Origin: an uncultured Collinsella sp.
Lineage (GTDB): Bacteria > Actinomycetota > Coriobacteriia > Coriobacteriales > Coriobacteriaceae
DNA length: 15,302 bases
Assembly: GCA_938036665.1 (NCBI GenBank)
Contig: CALHWR010000105.1
Coordinates: 1 to 15,302, forward strand
Direction of reading: 5' to 3'
The notes beneath the pieces were generated by a model. It was not told the DNA's origin. It saw nothing but the letters and a program-made list of their open reading frames with translations, and made no database searches. This document shows, in pieces, positions 6,514-13,969 of the stretch; the first letter of the stretch is position 1, and every line of letters begins with the position of its first letter. The position numbers were made by a program, and so were the translations under genes.

Positions 6514-7585
6514 TGAGTATGTGATCCCGGAGCACTACGAGGATCTCACTCCTGCTCCGCAGCTCGACCAGAAGACCCTCAACAAGATGGCCTGGCGCTC
6601 CTGCTTCCTGCAGGCATCGTTCAACTACGAGCGCATGCAGGCCGCTGGCTGGCTTTACTCCATCATCCCCGGTCTGGAGAAGATCCACACCAACAAGAAC
6701 GACCTCGCGGCTTCCATGAGCCACAACCTGGAGTTCTTCAACACCCACCCGTTCCTCGTCACCTTTGTTATGGGTATCGTGCTTTCGCTCGAGCAGAACA
6801 AGGTTGACATCCCCACGATCCGCGCCGTCCGCGTCGCCGCAATGGGCCCGCTCGGTGGTATCGGTGACGCCCTGTTCTGGCTGACGCTCGTGCCTATCAC
6901 GGCCGGCATCACCTCCAACATGGCCATCAACGGCAACGCCGCTGCGCCGATCATCTTCCTGGTGATCTTCAACGTCGTCCAGTTCGCTCTGCGCTTCTGG
7001 CTCATGAACTGGTCCTACAAGCTTGGCACCAGCGCTATTGACGCTCTGACTGCCAACATGCAGGCCTTCACGCGTGCCGCTTCCATTATGGGCGTCTTCG
7101 TCGTCGGTTGCCTGGTCGTCACCATGGGTGGCACCCAGATCAACCTCCAGATCCCCAACGGCACCACCCGTGGCCTCTCCGCTACTACCGTGATCGTCTC
7201 CGAGAAGGAGGCCGAGAACTTCACCGGTATGGAGGGCATCGATACCGAGACCGCTGAGGCCGGTACCATCGCCATGACCGATGAGGACGGCAACGCCCTC
7301 ACCGCTTCCGATGCCGACGGCAACGCTGTCGAGTGCGGCGTCACCGATCTGGGCAACGGCATGGAGTCCGTTACCTACGGCACCGTCACCGAGGATCCGG
7401 TCAACTTCTCTGTTGCCGACACCCTCAACACCATCGTCCCGAAGCTCGTCCCGCTTATGCTTACGCTGCTGCTTTACTACATGTTCGCTAAGCACAGCTG
7501 GACCCCGACCAAGGGCATTCTGCTGCTCTTCGTCCTGGGCATCCTGGGCGCTGGCCCGCTTGGTCTCTGGCCGAGCATCTGGTAA
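6503..7585 (+). CDS. PTS mannose/fructose/sorbose-family IID component with an extra acidic segment
   Basis: A 360-residue IID subunit. The start at 6503 is set by GGAGGTGA at 6487-6494. Recognisable elements are the N-terminal KTLNKMAWRSCFLQASFNYERMQ (about 25-46), FNTHPFLVTFVMGIVLSLEQ (79-98) and the family hallmark MGPLGGIGDALFW (114-126), then hydrophobic helices at about 146-163, 193-210, 315-328 and 338-354. Typical IID proteins are about 260-300 residues. The extra length lies between the helix ending near 210 and NTIVPKLVPLML at 309-320. That segment (about 213-300) is acidic and Gly/Thr-rich, with a repeated D-x-DGNA unit (DEDGNA, DADGNA). It is in frame and the flanks are intact, so it is an insertion rather than damage. 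The GC-rich hairpin terminator follows. Confidence 0.94.
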   Translation: MASNEYVIPEHYEDLTPAPQLDQKTLNKMAWRSCFLQASFNYERMQAAGWLYSIIPGLEKIHTNKNDLAASMSHNLEFFNTHPFLVTFVMGIVLSLEQNKVDIPTIRAVRVAAMGPLGGIGDALFWLTLVPITAGITSNMAINGNAAAPIIFLVIFNVVQFALRFWLMNWSYKLGTSAIDALTANMQAFTRAASIMGVFVVGCLVVTMGGTQINLQIPNGTTRGLSATTVIVSEKEAENFTGMEGIDTETAEAGTIAMTDEDGNALTASDADGNAVECGVTDLGNGMESVTYGTVTEDPVNFSVADTLNTIVPKLVPLMLTLLLYYMFAKHSWTPTKGILLLFVLGILGAGPLGLWPSIW

Positions 7586-7598
7586 GGCTCTAGCTTGA

Positions 7599-7627
7599 GG
7601 GGTGTGTCCCTGCGCGGCTCACACCCC
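7599..7627 (+). other. Hairpin after the PTS operon
   Basis: GGGGTGTG (7599-7606) and CACACCCC (7620-7627) form a perfect 8-bp stem over a 13-nt loop, without a T-tract. It precedes the true terminator and probably stabilises the 3' end of the mRNA. Confidence 0.45.
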
Positions 7628-7651
7628 GACCCCTTAAGCCATGTGTATGTT

Positions 7652-7690
7652 AAAAGCCGCGTGCTCGAAAGAGCGCGCGGCTTTTGTTTT
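7652..7690 (+). terminator. Rho-independent terminator of the PTS operon
   Basis: A 15-bp stem (7652-7666 with 7671-7685) contains one U.G pair, closes a GAAA tetraloop, and is followed by TTTTGTTTT. The A-run at the 5' side makes it partly bidirectional. Confidence 0.9.
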
Positions 7691-7691
7691 C

Positions 7692-7742
7692 TTGATGAGT
7701 CGGGTGTTGCAGAACGATAATGCTTAACACCCTAGGTAGTTA
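7692..7742 (+). promoter_or_regulatory. Candidate promoter and autoregulatory palindrome of the GntR gene
   Basis: TTGATG (7692-7697) and GATAAT (7716-7721) are 18 bp apart. Directly downstream, TAAC-accctaggta-GTTA (7725-7742) is an interrupted palindrome with a CCTAGG centre, at the expected transcription start. It differs from the TGGTTACTACCAG element, so a link to the GntR protein is tentative. Confidence 0.4.
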
Positions 7743-7770
7743 GCCGAATTCGAGCAAAAGGGAGGATAGG

Positions 7771-8502
7771 ATGGCGATCGGAGCGCGTAGGCAGCCGCTG
7801 TACGATCAGCTGGTCGATATTCTGACCGAAAAGATTGACCATGAATATCGCGCCGGTGACATGATTCCTTCCGAGCGCGAACTTTCGGAGCGCTATGGTC
7901 TCTCGCGCACTACGGTACGCTTGGCTCTGCAGGAACTGGAGCGTTTAGGACTGGTGGTTCGGCAGCACGGTCGCGGTACCTTTGTGACCGACCGTTCGGC
8001 AAAAGCAACCAATCTTATGCAGTCCTACAGCTTTACCGAGCAGATGCGCGCGATGGGTCGAGAACCCGAGACCACGATTCTCGAGTTTTGCGAGATGGAG
8101 GCCGATAAGAATCTGGCCGAGCATATGGGATTGCGTATCGGTGATCGCATTTTTAAGCTTAAGCGCCTTCGTTCTGCCGACAACATGCCCATGATGGTCG
8201 AACGCAGCTATCTACCGGTTCGTCAATTTCTGTCCCTAAAGCGACCGCTGCTGGAGCGCAAGCCGCTTTACGATGTGATTGAGCAGGACTTTCAGCAAAA
8301 GATACGCGTGGCTGAAGAGGAGTTCTATGCGAGCATAGCCCGTCCCACCGACGCCCACCTTTTGGGAATTGTCGAGGGCTCGCCTGTGCTCGATTTGGTC
8401 AGGACTACGTATAACGAGTCAAACGAGGTTGTGGAGTATACACTCTCGGTTGCTCGTGCCGATCAGTTTAAATACAAGGTTTACCACCAGCGTAGCAACT
8501 AG
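7771..8502 (+). CDS. GntR-family transcriptional regulator, HutC/UTRA type (NagR-like)
   Basis: A 243-residue protein. Residues 9-73 are a GntR winged helix-turn-helix: PLYDQLVDIL, then IPSERELSERYGLSRTTVR (32-50) with the recognition helix, and the wing RQHGRGTFV (64-72). Residues about 93-236 form a UTRA ligand-binding domain, with the typical ERSYLPV (144-150) and VEYTLSVARADQFKY (221-235). NagR/YvoA and DasR, which sense GlcN-6-P or GlcNAc-6-P, belong to this subfamily. Here the likely effector is an amino-sugar phosphate of the GalNAc pathway. It stands between the PTS operon and agaS, both of which carry the matching TGGTTACTACCAG operator, so it is the probable local regulator. The ATG is preceded by GGAGGA at 7761-7766, rather close. 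Confidence 0.92.
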   Translation: MAIGARRQPLYDQLVDILTEKIDHEYRAGDMIPSERELSERYGLSRTTVRLALQELERLGLVVRQHGRGTFVTDRSAKATNLMQSYSFTEQMRAMGREPETTILEFCEMEADKNLAEHMGLRIGDRIFKLKRLRSADNMPMMVERSYLPVRQFLSLKRPLLERKPLYDVIEQDFQQKIRVAEEEFYASIARPTDAHLLGIVEGSPVLDLVRTTYNESNEVVEYTLSVARADQFKYKVYHQRSN

Positions 8503-8541
8503 TGTCCGCATCGTTTCCATATGGTGATTCTTTGCATTTAA

Positions 8542-8562
8542 CTGGTTACTACCAGATAACCA
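8542..8562. promoter_or_regulatory. Probable GntR operator upstream of agaS
   Basis: CTGGTTACTACCAG (8542-8555) is a perfect palindrome with a TACT spacer. It overlaps a wider one, TGGTTA-n8-TAACCA (8543-8548, 8557-8562). The core is identical over 13 bp to the element at 4251-4263. It sits about 10-30 bp upstream of the agaS -10 box and covers the -35 position, as expected for a repressor site. Confidence 0.7.
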
Positions 8563-8571
8563 ACCGAAGTG

Positions 8572-8577
8572 TATAAT
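8572..8577 (+). promoter_or_regulatory. -10 box of the agaS promoter
   Basis: TATAAT is a consensus -10 hexamer about 40 bp before the agaS start. No good -35 is seen; the -35 region coincides with the operator palindrome. Confidence 0.6.
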
Positions 8578-8616
8578 TGCACGTCAGAGGATTACTTCTA
8601 GAGAGAGGTATTAGAA

Positions 8617-9783
8617 ATGTTCGAGAAGAGTGTCGAGGAGCTCACCGAGCTCGGCGCCCAGATCACCACGGCCGAGATTGCTCAGCAGCCCGAGCTTTGG
8701 CGTGATACGCTCAACATCTATCGCGAGAACAAGGAGGCCATCGAGGCCTTCCTGGCCGAGGCTCGTGCTATGGGCGAGGGCCGTCTGTCCGTTGTCTTCA
8801 CCGGTGCCGGTACGTCCGACTACGTTGGCGATACCTGCGCCCCGTACCTGCGTCACGCTGGCAACACTGATCTCTACGACTTTAAGCCCATCGCCACGAC
8901 CGACATCGTGAGCGCTCCGCGCGACTTCCTGCGCGCCGAGGATCCCACGCTCGTGGTTTCCTTTGCCCGCTCTGGCAACAGCCCCGAGAGCCTTGCTGCC
9001 GTTGCCGTCGCCAAGGAGCTCGTCCACAACGTCAAGTTCCTCAACATTACCTGCGCTCCCGAGGGCAAGCTTGCCGTCGAGTCCGCCGATGACCCCAATG
9101 CGCTGACGCTGCTCATCCCGCGCGCCAACGACAAGGGCTTCGCCATGACCGGTTCCTACACCTGCATGACCCTGCTCTCTACCCTCATCTTTGACGAGGC
9201 TTCCGACGAGCAGAAGGCCGAGTGGGTCGAGACCATCGCCAAGATGGGCGAGGAGGTCATCGCTCGCGAGTCCGAGGTCGCCGATTACCTCGCTGGCGAC
9301 TTCAACCGCGTGACCTACCTGGGCTCCGGCTCCTTTGGCGGCCTTGCTCAGGAGAGCCAGCTTAAGATTCTCGAGCTTGCTCACGGTCTGGTCGCTACTT
9401 CCTACGACACTTCCATGGGCTATCGTCACGGACCTAAGTCCTTCGTCGACGATAAGACGCTCGTCTTCGTGTTCGTCAACAACGACGCCTACACCCGTCA
9501 GTACGACATCGACATCCTCAACGAGATCGGTGGCGACAAGATCGCTCAGCACACCGTTGCCGTTCAGCAGGATGGCGCTACCGTCTACGAGGGCGAGTCC
9601 TTCACCTTTAAGGGCTATGAGGCACTCCCCGAGGGCTACCTTGCCCTGCCGTTCGTGATGTTTGCCCAGGCCATTAGCCTGCTCAACTCCGTGCGCGTGG
9701 GCAACACGCCCGATACGCCGAGCCCCACCGGCACGGTCAACCGCGTGGTTAAGGGCGTGACGATTCACCCCTTCACCGCTTAA
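8617..9783 (+). CDS. agaS: AgaS-type sugar isomerase: galactosamine-6-phosphate deaminase/isomerase
   Basis: A 388-residue protein with two SIS (sugar isomerase) domains. The first carries GAGTSDYVG (63-71) and SFARSGNSPES (115-125), the phosphosugar-binding loops. The second carries YLGSGSFGGLAQES (234-247), GYRHGPKSF (268-276) and, near the end, NTPDTPSPTGTVNR. Length and motifs match AgaS, which converts galactosamine-6-phosphate to tagatose-6-phosphate and ammonia. There is no glutaminase domain, which excludes GlmS. A purine-rich GAGAGAGG at 8601-8608 precedes the ATG. The gene has its own operator, promoter and terminator, so it is a single-gene unit expressed in parallel with the PTS. 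Together with the LacC-type kinase it makes a galactosamine rather than glucosamine route the best reading. Confidence 0.92.
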   Translation: MFEKSVEELTELGAQITTAEIAQQPELWRDTLNIYRENKEAIEAFLAEARAMGEGRLSVVFTGAGTSDYVGDTCAPYLRHAGNTDLYDFKPIATTDIVSAPRDFLRAEDPTLVVSFARSGNSPESLAAVAVAKELVHNVKFLNITCAPEGKLAVESADDPNALTLLIPRANDKGFAMTGSYTCMTLLSTLIFDEASDEQKAEWVETIAKMGEEVIARESEVADYLAGDFNRVTYLGSGSFGGLAQESQLKILELAHGLVATSYDTSMGYRHGPKSFVDDKTLVFVFVNNDAYTRQYDIDILNEIGGDKIAQHTVAVQQDGATVYEGESFTFKGYEALPEGYLALPFVMFAQAISLLNSVRVGNTPDTPSPTGTVNRVVKGVTIHPFTA

Positions 9784-9802
9784 TCGCGTCCCCCCTGTAA
9801 GG

Positions 9803-9844
9803 GCGCCCGTCCGCTCATAACGGCGGGCGGGCGCTTTTTGTTTT
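9803..9844 (+). terminator. Rho-independent terminator after agaS
   Basis: A 12-bp GC-rich stem (9803-9814 with 9823-9834, including one U.G pair) closes an 8-nt loop and is followed by TTTTTGTTTT. Confidence 0.92.
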
Positions 9845-9863
9845 CACTTGGACCGGGTATAAG
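9835..9863 (+). promoter_or_regulatory. Weak candidate promoter of nagA
   Basis: TATAAG at 9858-9863 is a fair -10 box. The -35 position 17 bp upstream (TTTTTG) lies in the T-tract of the preceding terminator. No TGGTTACTACCAG element is present here. Confidence 0.3.
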
Positions 9864-9902
9864 CATCACCACAGTCAACTGCTTTAGAAGCAAGGAGTGC
9901 AT

Positions 9903-11072
9903 ATGAGCACGTACGCAATTAAGGCTGACAAGTTCTTCTTGCCGGCAGGCCCGCAGCTGGGCGGCTATCTTATGGTCGAGGATGGCGTCTTTGGCGCCTG
10001 GCAGGCCGACGAGCCCTCTTGCGAGATCAAGGACTACACGGGATCGTGGATCGCACCGGGTATGGTCGATACCCACATCCATGGCTTCTACAACCACTCA
10101 ACTACCGATAACGACCCCGAGGGTATCGATATCAGCTCGACTGAGCTCGCCCGTCGCGGTACCACCAGCTGGCTACCCACGACGTTCACCGATGGCGTCG
10201 AGCAGATCAAGGACGCCTGCGCCGCCATCGCTCAGGCGGACGAGGGTCGCGGCCCCGACTTCTGCGGTGCTCGCATTCAGGGCATCTACCTGGAGGGGCC
10301 CTTCTTTACCATGAAGCACGTGGGCGCGCAGAACCCCGCTTATCTTATCGATCCCTCCGAGGAGGTCTTCGATCAGTGGCAGGAGGCTGCGGGCGGTCGC
10401 ATCGTTAAGAGCGCCATGGCTGCCGAGCGCGATGGCGCCGCTGCTTATGCGGCTGCTCTGAACGCCAAGGGCGTGGTGACCAGTATCGGTCACTCCGACG
10501 CCACCTACGATGAGTGCATCGCCGCCATCAACGCCGGTGCCAGCTGCTTTACGCATACCTATAACGGCCAGCGCGGACTGCATCACCGTGAGGCCGGTGT
10601 CGTGGGCGCTGCCATGTCCACGCCCGAGACCTACGCCGAGATCATCTGTGACGGCAAGCACGTGAACCCTGCCGCCATCAAGGCGCTGCTGCAGGCAAAG
10701 GGCTGGCAGCATACGGTACTCATCACCGACTGCCTGGGTTGCGGCGGCATGCCCGAGGGCAGCTACACCAGTGGTGGCATGGACGTCATCATGAAGGACA
10801 ACCTGTGCTGGCTCGCCGACGGCAAGAGCATTGCCGGCTCGGTGCTCACGCTTGCCCAAGGCGTCAAGAACATCGTCGACTGGGGCATCGCCAGCGCCGA
10901 TATCGCCATTCGCATGGCAACCGAGGTGCCGGCACGCTCCGCGCACATCGAGGATAAGTGCGGCAGCATCATGCCGGGTCGCGACGCCGACTTTGTCGTG
11001 TTCGACCACGAGCTCACCCTCGTAGAGACCTATGTTGGCGGCCAGAGCGTCGGCAACGCCTTTACCGAGTAA
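9903..11072 (+). CDS. nagA: N-acetylgalactosamine/glucosamine-6-phosphate deacetylase
   Basis: A 389-residue amidohydrolase of the NagA/AgaA family. It removes the acetyl group from the PTS product to give the amino-sugar phosphate used by AgaS. Seen: the metal-site HxH at His58/His60 (PGMVDTHIHG), Glu131 (YLEGPFF), His197 (IGHSDATYD), His218 and the substrate histidines His227/His228 (LHHREAGVVG), and the catalytic Asp276 (LITDCLG). All key residues are present. The segment HTYNGQRGLHH departs from the common HxFNAMxPLHH form. The ATG at 9903 follows AAGGAG at 9892-9897; a GTG at 9897 is in frame but overlaps that ribosome binding site. GalNAc as substrate is inferred from the neighbours. 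A 39-residue homologue of its C-terminus survives at 13818-13937. Confidence 0.92.
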   Translation: MSTYAIKADKFFLPAGPQLGGYLMVEDGVFGAWQADEPSCEIKDYTGSWIAPGMVDTHIHGFYNHSTTDNDPEGIDISSTELARRGTTSWLPTTFTDGVEQIKDACAAIAQADEGRGPDFCGARIQGIYLEGPFFTMKHVGAQNPAYLIDPSEEVFDQWQEAAGGRIVKSAMAAERDGAAAYAAALNAKGVVTSIGHSDATYDECIAAINAGASCFTHTYNGQRGLHHREAGVVGAAMSTPETYAEIICDGKHVNPAAIKALLQAKGWQHTVLITDCLGCGGMPEGSYTSGGMDVIMKDNLCWLADGKSIAGSVLTLAQGVKNIVDWGIASADIAIRMATEVPARSAHIEDKCGSIMPGRDADFVVFDHELTLVETYVGGQSVGNAFTE

Positions 11073-11078
11073 CGATAG

Positions 11079-11116
11079 AAAAAGACGGCGGGCCCGAATC
11101 TGCTCGGACCCGCCGT
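11079..11116. terminator. Hairpin shared by nagA and the flavodoxin-like gene
   Basis: A 13-bp stem (11085-11097 with 11104-11116, one C/A mismatch) closes a 6-nt loop. The plus-strand side lacks a T-run. The minus-strand side runs into CTTTTTCTATC, so it is a good terminator for the minus-strand gene at 11148-11732 and a 3' hairpin for nagA. Confidence 0.7.
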
Positions 11117-11147
11117 ATGGGTTAAACGCTCAAAAGCACCTTAACAG

Positions 11148-11732
11148 TTACAGCTTGTTAGCGATCTTCTTTGCCGTGCGCTTAACGCCGGCCACAAGAC
11201 CTCCTGCAGGATGCTCCTTTTCGTAGGCTAGACGCTTCTCGCGCTTGGCGTACTCTTCGACGATGATCTCGCCATACTCGTCTTCGATCTTGTCGAAGAA
11301 GTCGACGGCGCCCTTAATTTCCTCAGCGGTCGGGTGTCCCTTTTGGACACCGCCGGTGAGTTTGAACGGCCCCCACGTATCAAAGCCGGGGCAGCCGTAG
11401 ACACCCATAAAGATGGCCTGCCTCATGCGGCAGATGCCATCGATATCCTTGCCGTACCACTTGTTTTTGCCACCGTAGGTCATAAGGCCAAATACCTTGT
11501 CCTGCGGCTGCAGCACGTTAGTGAGCACGCGCGCCATATCTTTGTCGATCTCGGAGTAATAAATGCCCGTGGCGACGCCGATCAGATGGTATTCGTGCAG
11601 GTCGGGGTACTCGTTTTTACCGAGTGACTTCACGTCGAGGGTATCGATTTCGGGGTGCGCCTCGACGATGGCGTCCACGAGCTTTTTCGTATTGCCGTGG
11701 TGGCGTGAGGCATAAAGGATGATGGTTCGCAT
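11148..11732 (-). CDS. Flavodoxin-family protein
   Basis: A 194-residue flavodoxin-like protein. The N-terminus MRTIILYASRHHGNTKKLVD is a beta strand followed by the FMN-phosphate loop (SRHHGNT). LIGVATGIYYSEIDKDMARVL and DKVFGLMTYGGKN fit the next two loops around the flavin, and GVYGCPGFDTWGPFKL replaces the usual last loop. The C-terminal 50 residues are charged and basic at the end (VKRTAKKIANKL). It may be a small electron carrier or flavin reductase partner; the redox partner is unknown. I chose the ATG at 11732, which has AAAGG about 9 bp upstream; the longer ORF to 11759 has no such site. It stands alone, convergent to nagA and divergent from the mutarotase gene. Confidence 0.85.
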   Translation of the reverse strand: MRTIILYASRHHGNTKKLVDAIVEAHPEIDTLDVKSLGKNEYPDLHEYHLIGVATGIYYSEIDKDMARVLTNVLQPQDKVFGLMTYGGKNKWYGKDIDGICRMRQAIFMGVYGCPGFDTWGPFKLTGGVQKGHPTAEEIKGAVDFFDKIEDEYGEIIVEEYAKREKRLAYEKEHPAGGLVAGVKRTAKKIANKL

Positions 11733-11888
11733 AAGAAGGCCTTTCAGCTGTAATTGCATTAATGTCTATATGGTACCCCGTTGCATGGCTGGGATACCGG
11801 ACGCATCGATGAACGTGCGGGTTTGTCCTTTGGTCAGGGCCGAGACGGGTACTTGCGAGCAAAAAGCAGTTGTTCGAAAGGATGGGCA

Positions 11889-12770
11889 ATGGAATACGCT
11901 CTCTCCAATGATTCGATTTCTATCAAGGTCTCCACGGCCGGCGGCTCGTTTACCTCGATTGAGGCCGACGGTCGCGAGTATCTGTGGCAGGGCGATCCCG
12001 CCGTGTGGTCCGGCCAGGCACCGATTTGCTTCCCGATTTGCGGAGGCTTGCGCGATGGTAGCGCCATGACGTTTGCCGGGCATCATGTGAAGCTCGCCCG
12101 CCACGGCTTTGCGCGCAAGCAGGAGTGGAAGCTGTTGAGCCAAAGCGCAAACGAGCTGGCTATGTGCCTGGCATCCGAGGATAACGCCGCGCTGCTGAGC
12201 GATTATCCGTATCCGTTTAAGCTTGTTGCTCGTTATACGCTTGAGGACGCCGCCGTGCGTGTCGCCTATGAGGTTACCAACGAGGGCACCGAGGACATGC
12301 CGTTCTTTATCGGTGGACACCCCGGCTTTAGGTGTCCGCTCGACGAGGGCGAGGCCTATACGGACTACGAACTGCGCTTTGAGAAAGATGAGGCTGCGGA
12401 GCTTTGCACCGCCGTACCCTCGACCGGATTGATTGATGTAGCTAACCGTTCAAAGAACCCCATGGAAGGAAAGACGCTGCCCCTGTCGCACGAGCTCTTC
12501 GATTTTGCGGAGACCATCTTTGACGTGCTCGAGAGCCGTCAGGTCACGCTCTCCAAGAAGGGCGAGGACAAGGGCGTCCGCCTGAGCTTTGAGGGTTTCC
12601 CGTATCTCATTGTGTGGAGTAAGCCCGAGGGCGATTTTGTGGCAGTTGAGCCCTGGGGCGGCCTTTCGACCTGTTCCGATGAGGACGACGTGCTTGAGCA
12701 TAAGCGCGGCTGCCTTGTCGCCAAGCCCAAGGAGACCGTCGTTCGCTCCTTCACGATTGAGATTCTGTAA
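11889..12770 (+). CDS. Aldose 1-epimerase family protein, LacX-like
   Basis: A 293-residue galactose-mutarotase-like protein. Seen: ICFPICGGL (46-54), HGFAR (72-76), FFIGGHPGFRCPL with the catalytic histidine His144, and VAVEPWGG with the probable catalytic glutamate Glu254. This set resembles the LacX subgroup, which accompanies tagatose-6-phosphate pathway genes in lactococci. It probably interconverts anomers of a sugar or sugar phosphate, but the exact substrate is not known. The ATG at 11889 follows AAAGGAT; the frame is open back to 11781 but without a ribosome binding site. It lies 59 bp before the tagatose-6-phosphate kinase gene, so the two are probably one operon. No GntR operator was seen upstream. 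Confidence 0.88.
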   Translation: MEYALSNDSISIKVSTAGGSFTSIEADGREYLWQGDPAVWSGQAPICFPICGGLRDGSAMTFAGHHVKLARHGFARKQEWKLLSQSANELAMCLASEDNAALLSDYPYPFKLVARYTLEDAAVRVAYEVTNEGTEDMPFFIGGHPGFRCPLDEGEAYTDYELRFEKDEAAELCTAVPSTGLIDVANRSKNPMEGKTLPLSHELFDFAETIFDVLESRQVTLSKKGEDKGVRLSFEGFPYLIVWSKPEGDFVAVEPWGGLSTCSDEDDVLEHKRGCLVAKPKETVVRSFTIEIL

Positions 12771-12829
12771 TTCCGTTTTGTCGACTCGTATCGCGAGGCA
12801 CAAGGAGCCTGCGAGAAAAGGAGCTAAAA

Positions 12830-13765
12830 ATGATCCTTACCGTTACGATGAACCCGTCTGTCGATACGCGCTATCAGCTCGATGAGCTCATTATCGACGA
12901 CGTCAACCGTGTGACGCCCGAAAAGACCGCCGGCGGCAAGGGCCTCAACGTGGCCCGCGTCCTGGGCCAGCTGGGCGACGACGTTGTGGCAACCGGTCTG
13001 CTCGGCGGCCACATGGGCGCCTACATGGCCGAGCTCATGGACGCCAACGGTATTAACAACGACTTTGTGCCCATCAAGGGCGAGACCCGCATCTGCCTCA
13101 ATATCCTTCATGCCGGCAACCAGACCGAGCTGCTCGAGAGCGGCCCGACAATTGCCCCCGAGGAGCTCGATGCCTTTACCGCCAAGTTTACCGAGCTTGC
13201 GAGCAAGGCCGACGTCGTCACCATCTCGGGTTCGCTGCCCCGCGGTGTCGAGGCGGACTACTATGCCAAGATCACGGGCATTGCCGAGAACGCCGGCGCC
13301 AAGGTGTTGCTCGATACCTCGGGTGCTTCGCTCGAGGCTGCGCTCAAGTCTGAGGTCAAGCCCGAGCTGGTCAAGCCTAACCTGACCGAGATTAACGGCC
13401 TTTTGGGCACGAGCTTTACCACCGACGATGTGGACGAGCTCCGCGCCGCGCTCGCCTCGGATGCTCGCTTCTCCGATATTCCCTGGGTCGTCGTATCCAT
13501 GGGCGCTGCCGGCTCCGTTGGCTTCCATAACGGCCGTGCATTCCGCGCCAAGACCCCCGATATCCCCGCCGTTAACGCTACGGGCTCTGGCGACTCCACT
13601 ATCGCGGGCTTCGCGCACGCCATCGCAGCCGGCGCGGATGACGAGACGGTGCTGCGTACCGCCAACACCTGCGGCAAGCTCAACGCCATGGATCCCATGA
13701 CTGGCCACTTGGTTATGGATCGTTGGGACGAGGTCTACAACGGCGTTGTCGTGACCGAGCTGTAA
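12830..13765 (+). CDS. lacC: Tagatose-6-phosphate kinase (LacC type, PfkB family)
   Basis: A 311-residue PfkB/ribokinase-fold kinase. It begins MILTVTMNPSVDTRY, with Asp12 in the sugar site. Further landmarks are TAGGKGLNVARVL (33-45), ETRICLNILHAGNQTELLESGP (85-106) and ISGSLPRG (132-139). The ATP/anion-hole motif is ATGSGDSTIAG (250-260), with catalytic base Asp255. This pattern matches LacC closely and is nearer to it than to FruK, so the expected reaction is tagatose-6-phosphate plus ATP to tagatose-1,6-bisphosphate. It takes the product of AgaS. AAGGAG at 12818-12823 precedes the ATG. The tagatose-bisphosphate aldolase that should follow is absent; instead a nagA relic and a yhcH gene lie downstream. 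1-Phosphofructokinase activity is the main alternative. Confidence 0.9.
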   Translation: MILTVTMNPSVDTRYQLDELIIDDVNRVTPEKTAGGKGLNVARVLGQLGDDVVATGLLGGHMGAYMAELMDANGINNDFVPIKGETRICLNILHAGNQTELLESGPTIAPEELDAFTAKFTELASKADVVTISGSLPRGVEADYYAKITGIAENAGAKVLLDTSGASLEAALKSEVKPELVKPNLTEINGLLGTSFTTDDVDELRAALASDARFSDIPWVVVSMGAAGSVGFHNGRAFRAKTPDIPAVNATGSGDSTIAGFAHAIAAGADDETVLRTANTCGKLNAMDPMTGHLVMDRWDEVYNGVVVTEL

Positions 13766-13808
13766 GAGCTTGTGCCGCGGCCCCGGTATCGGTTGCTTGC
13801 CTGTGGTT

Positions 13809-13937
13809 AGAGCCGATGACAAGTGCGGTAGCATTATGCCGGGGCGCGACGCCGACTTTGTCGTGTTCAATCCCGACCTTAGCCTGGTCGAGACGTATGT
13901 GGGTGGCAACAGCGTCGGTAACGTGTTTGCCGAGTAG
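13809..13937 (+). pseudogene. C-terminal relic of a second nagA-type deacetylase gene
   Basis: In the frame ending at TAG 13935-13937, the DNA encodes a 39-residue tail starting DKCGSIMPGRDADFVVF and ending SVGNVFAE. It aligns without gaps to the last 39 residues of the intact deacetylase (10953-11072), with 32 identities by my hand count. Upstream of about 13812 the similarity stops abruptly and there is no start or catalytic region. Differences include many silent ones, so this is not a recent copy of the neighbour. It sits in the 204-bp gap between the kinase and yhcH genes. The best explanation is that a second nagA once lay here, before yhcH, and was removed by deletion. Confidence 0.85.
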
Positions 13938-13969
13938 CCGCCAAAGAAACGATCCGAGAGGGGATTTAG

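Noticed and set aside
6416..7495. Minus-strand ORF of 359 codons antisense to the IIC/IID genes
   Set aside because: Very Asp/Gly/His-rich translation typical of an antisense frame; the plus-strand IIC and IID are certain.
8611..9768. Minus-strand ORF of 385 codons antisense to agaS
   Set aside because: Shadow of the AgaS reading frame; no ribosome binding site or recognisable family.
9897..9902. GTG start two codons upstream for nagA
   Set aside because: The GTG overlaps the AAGGAG ribosome binding site; the ATG at 9903 is correctly spaced.
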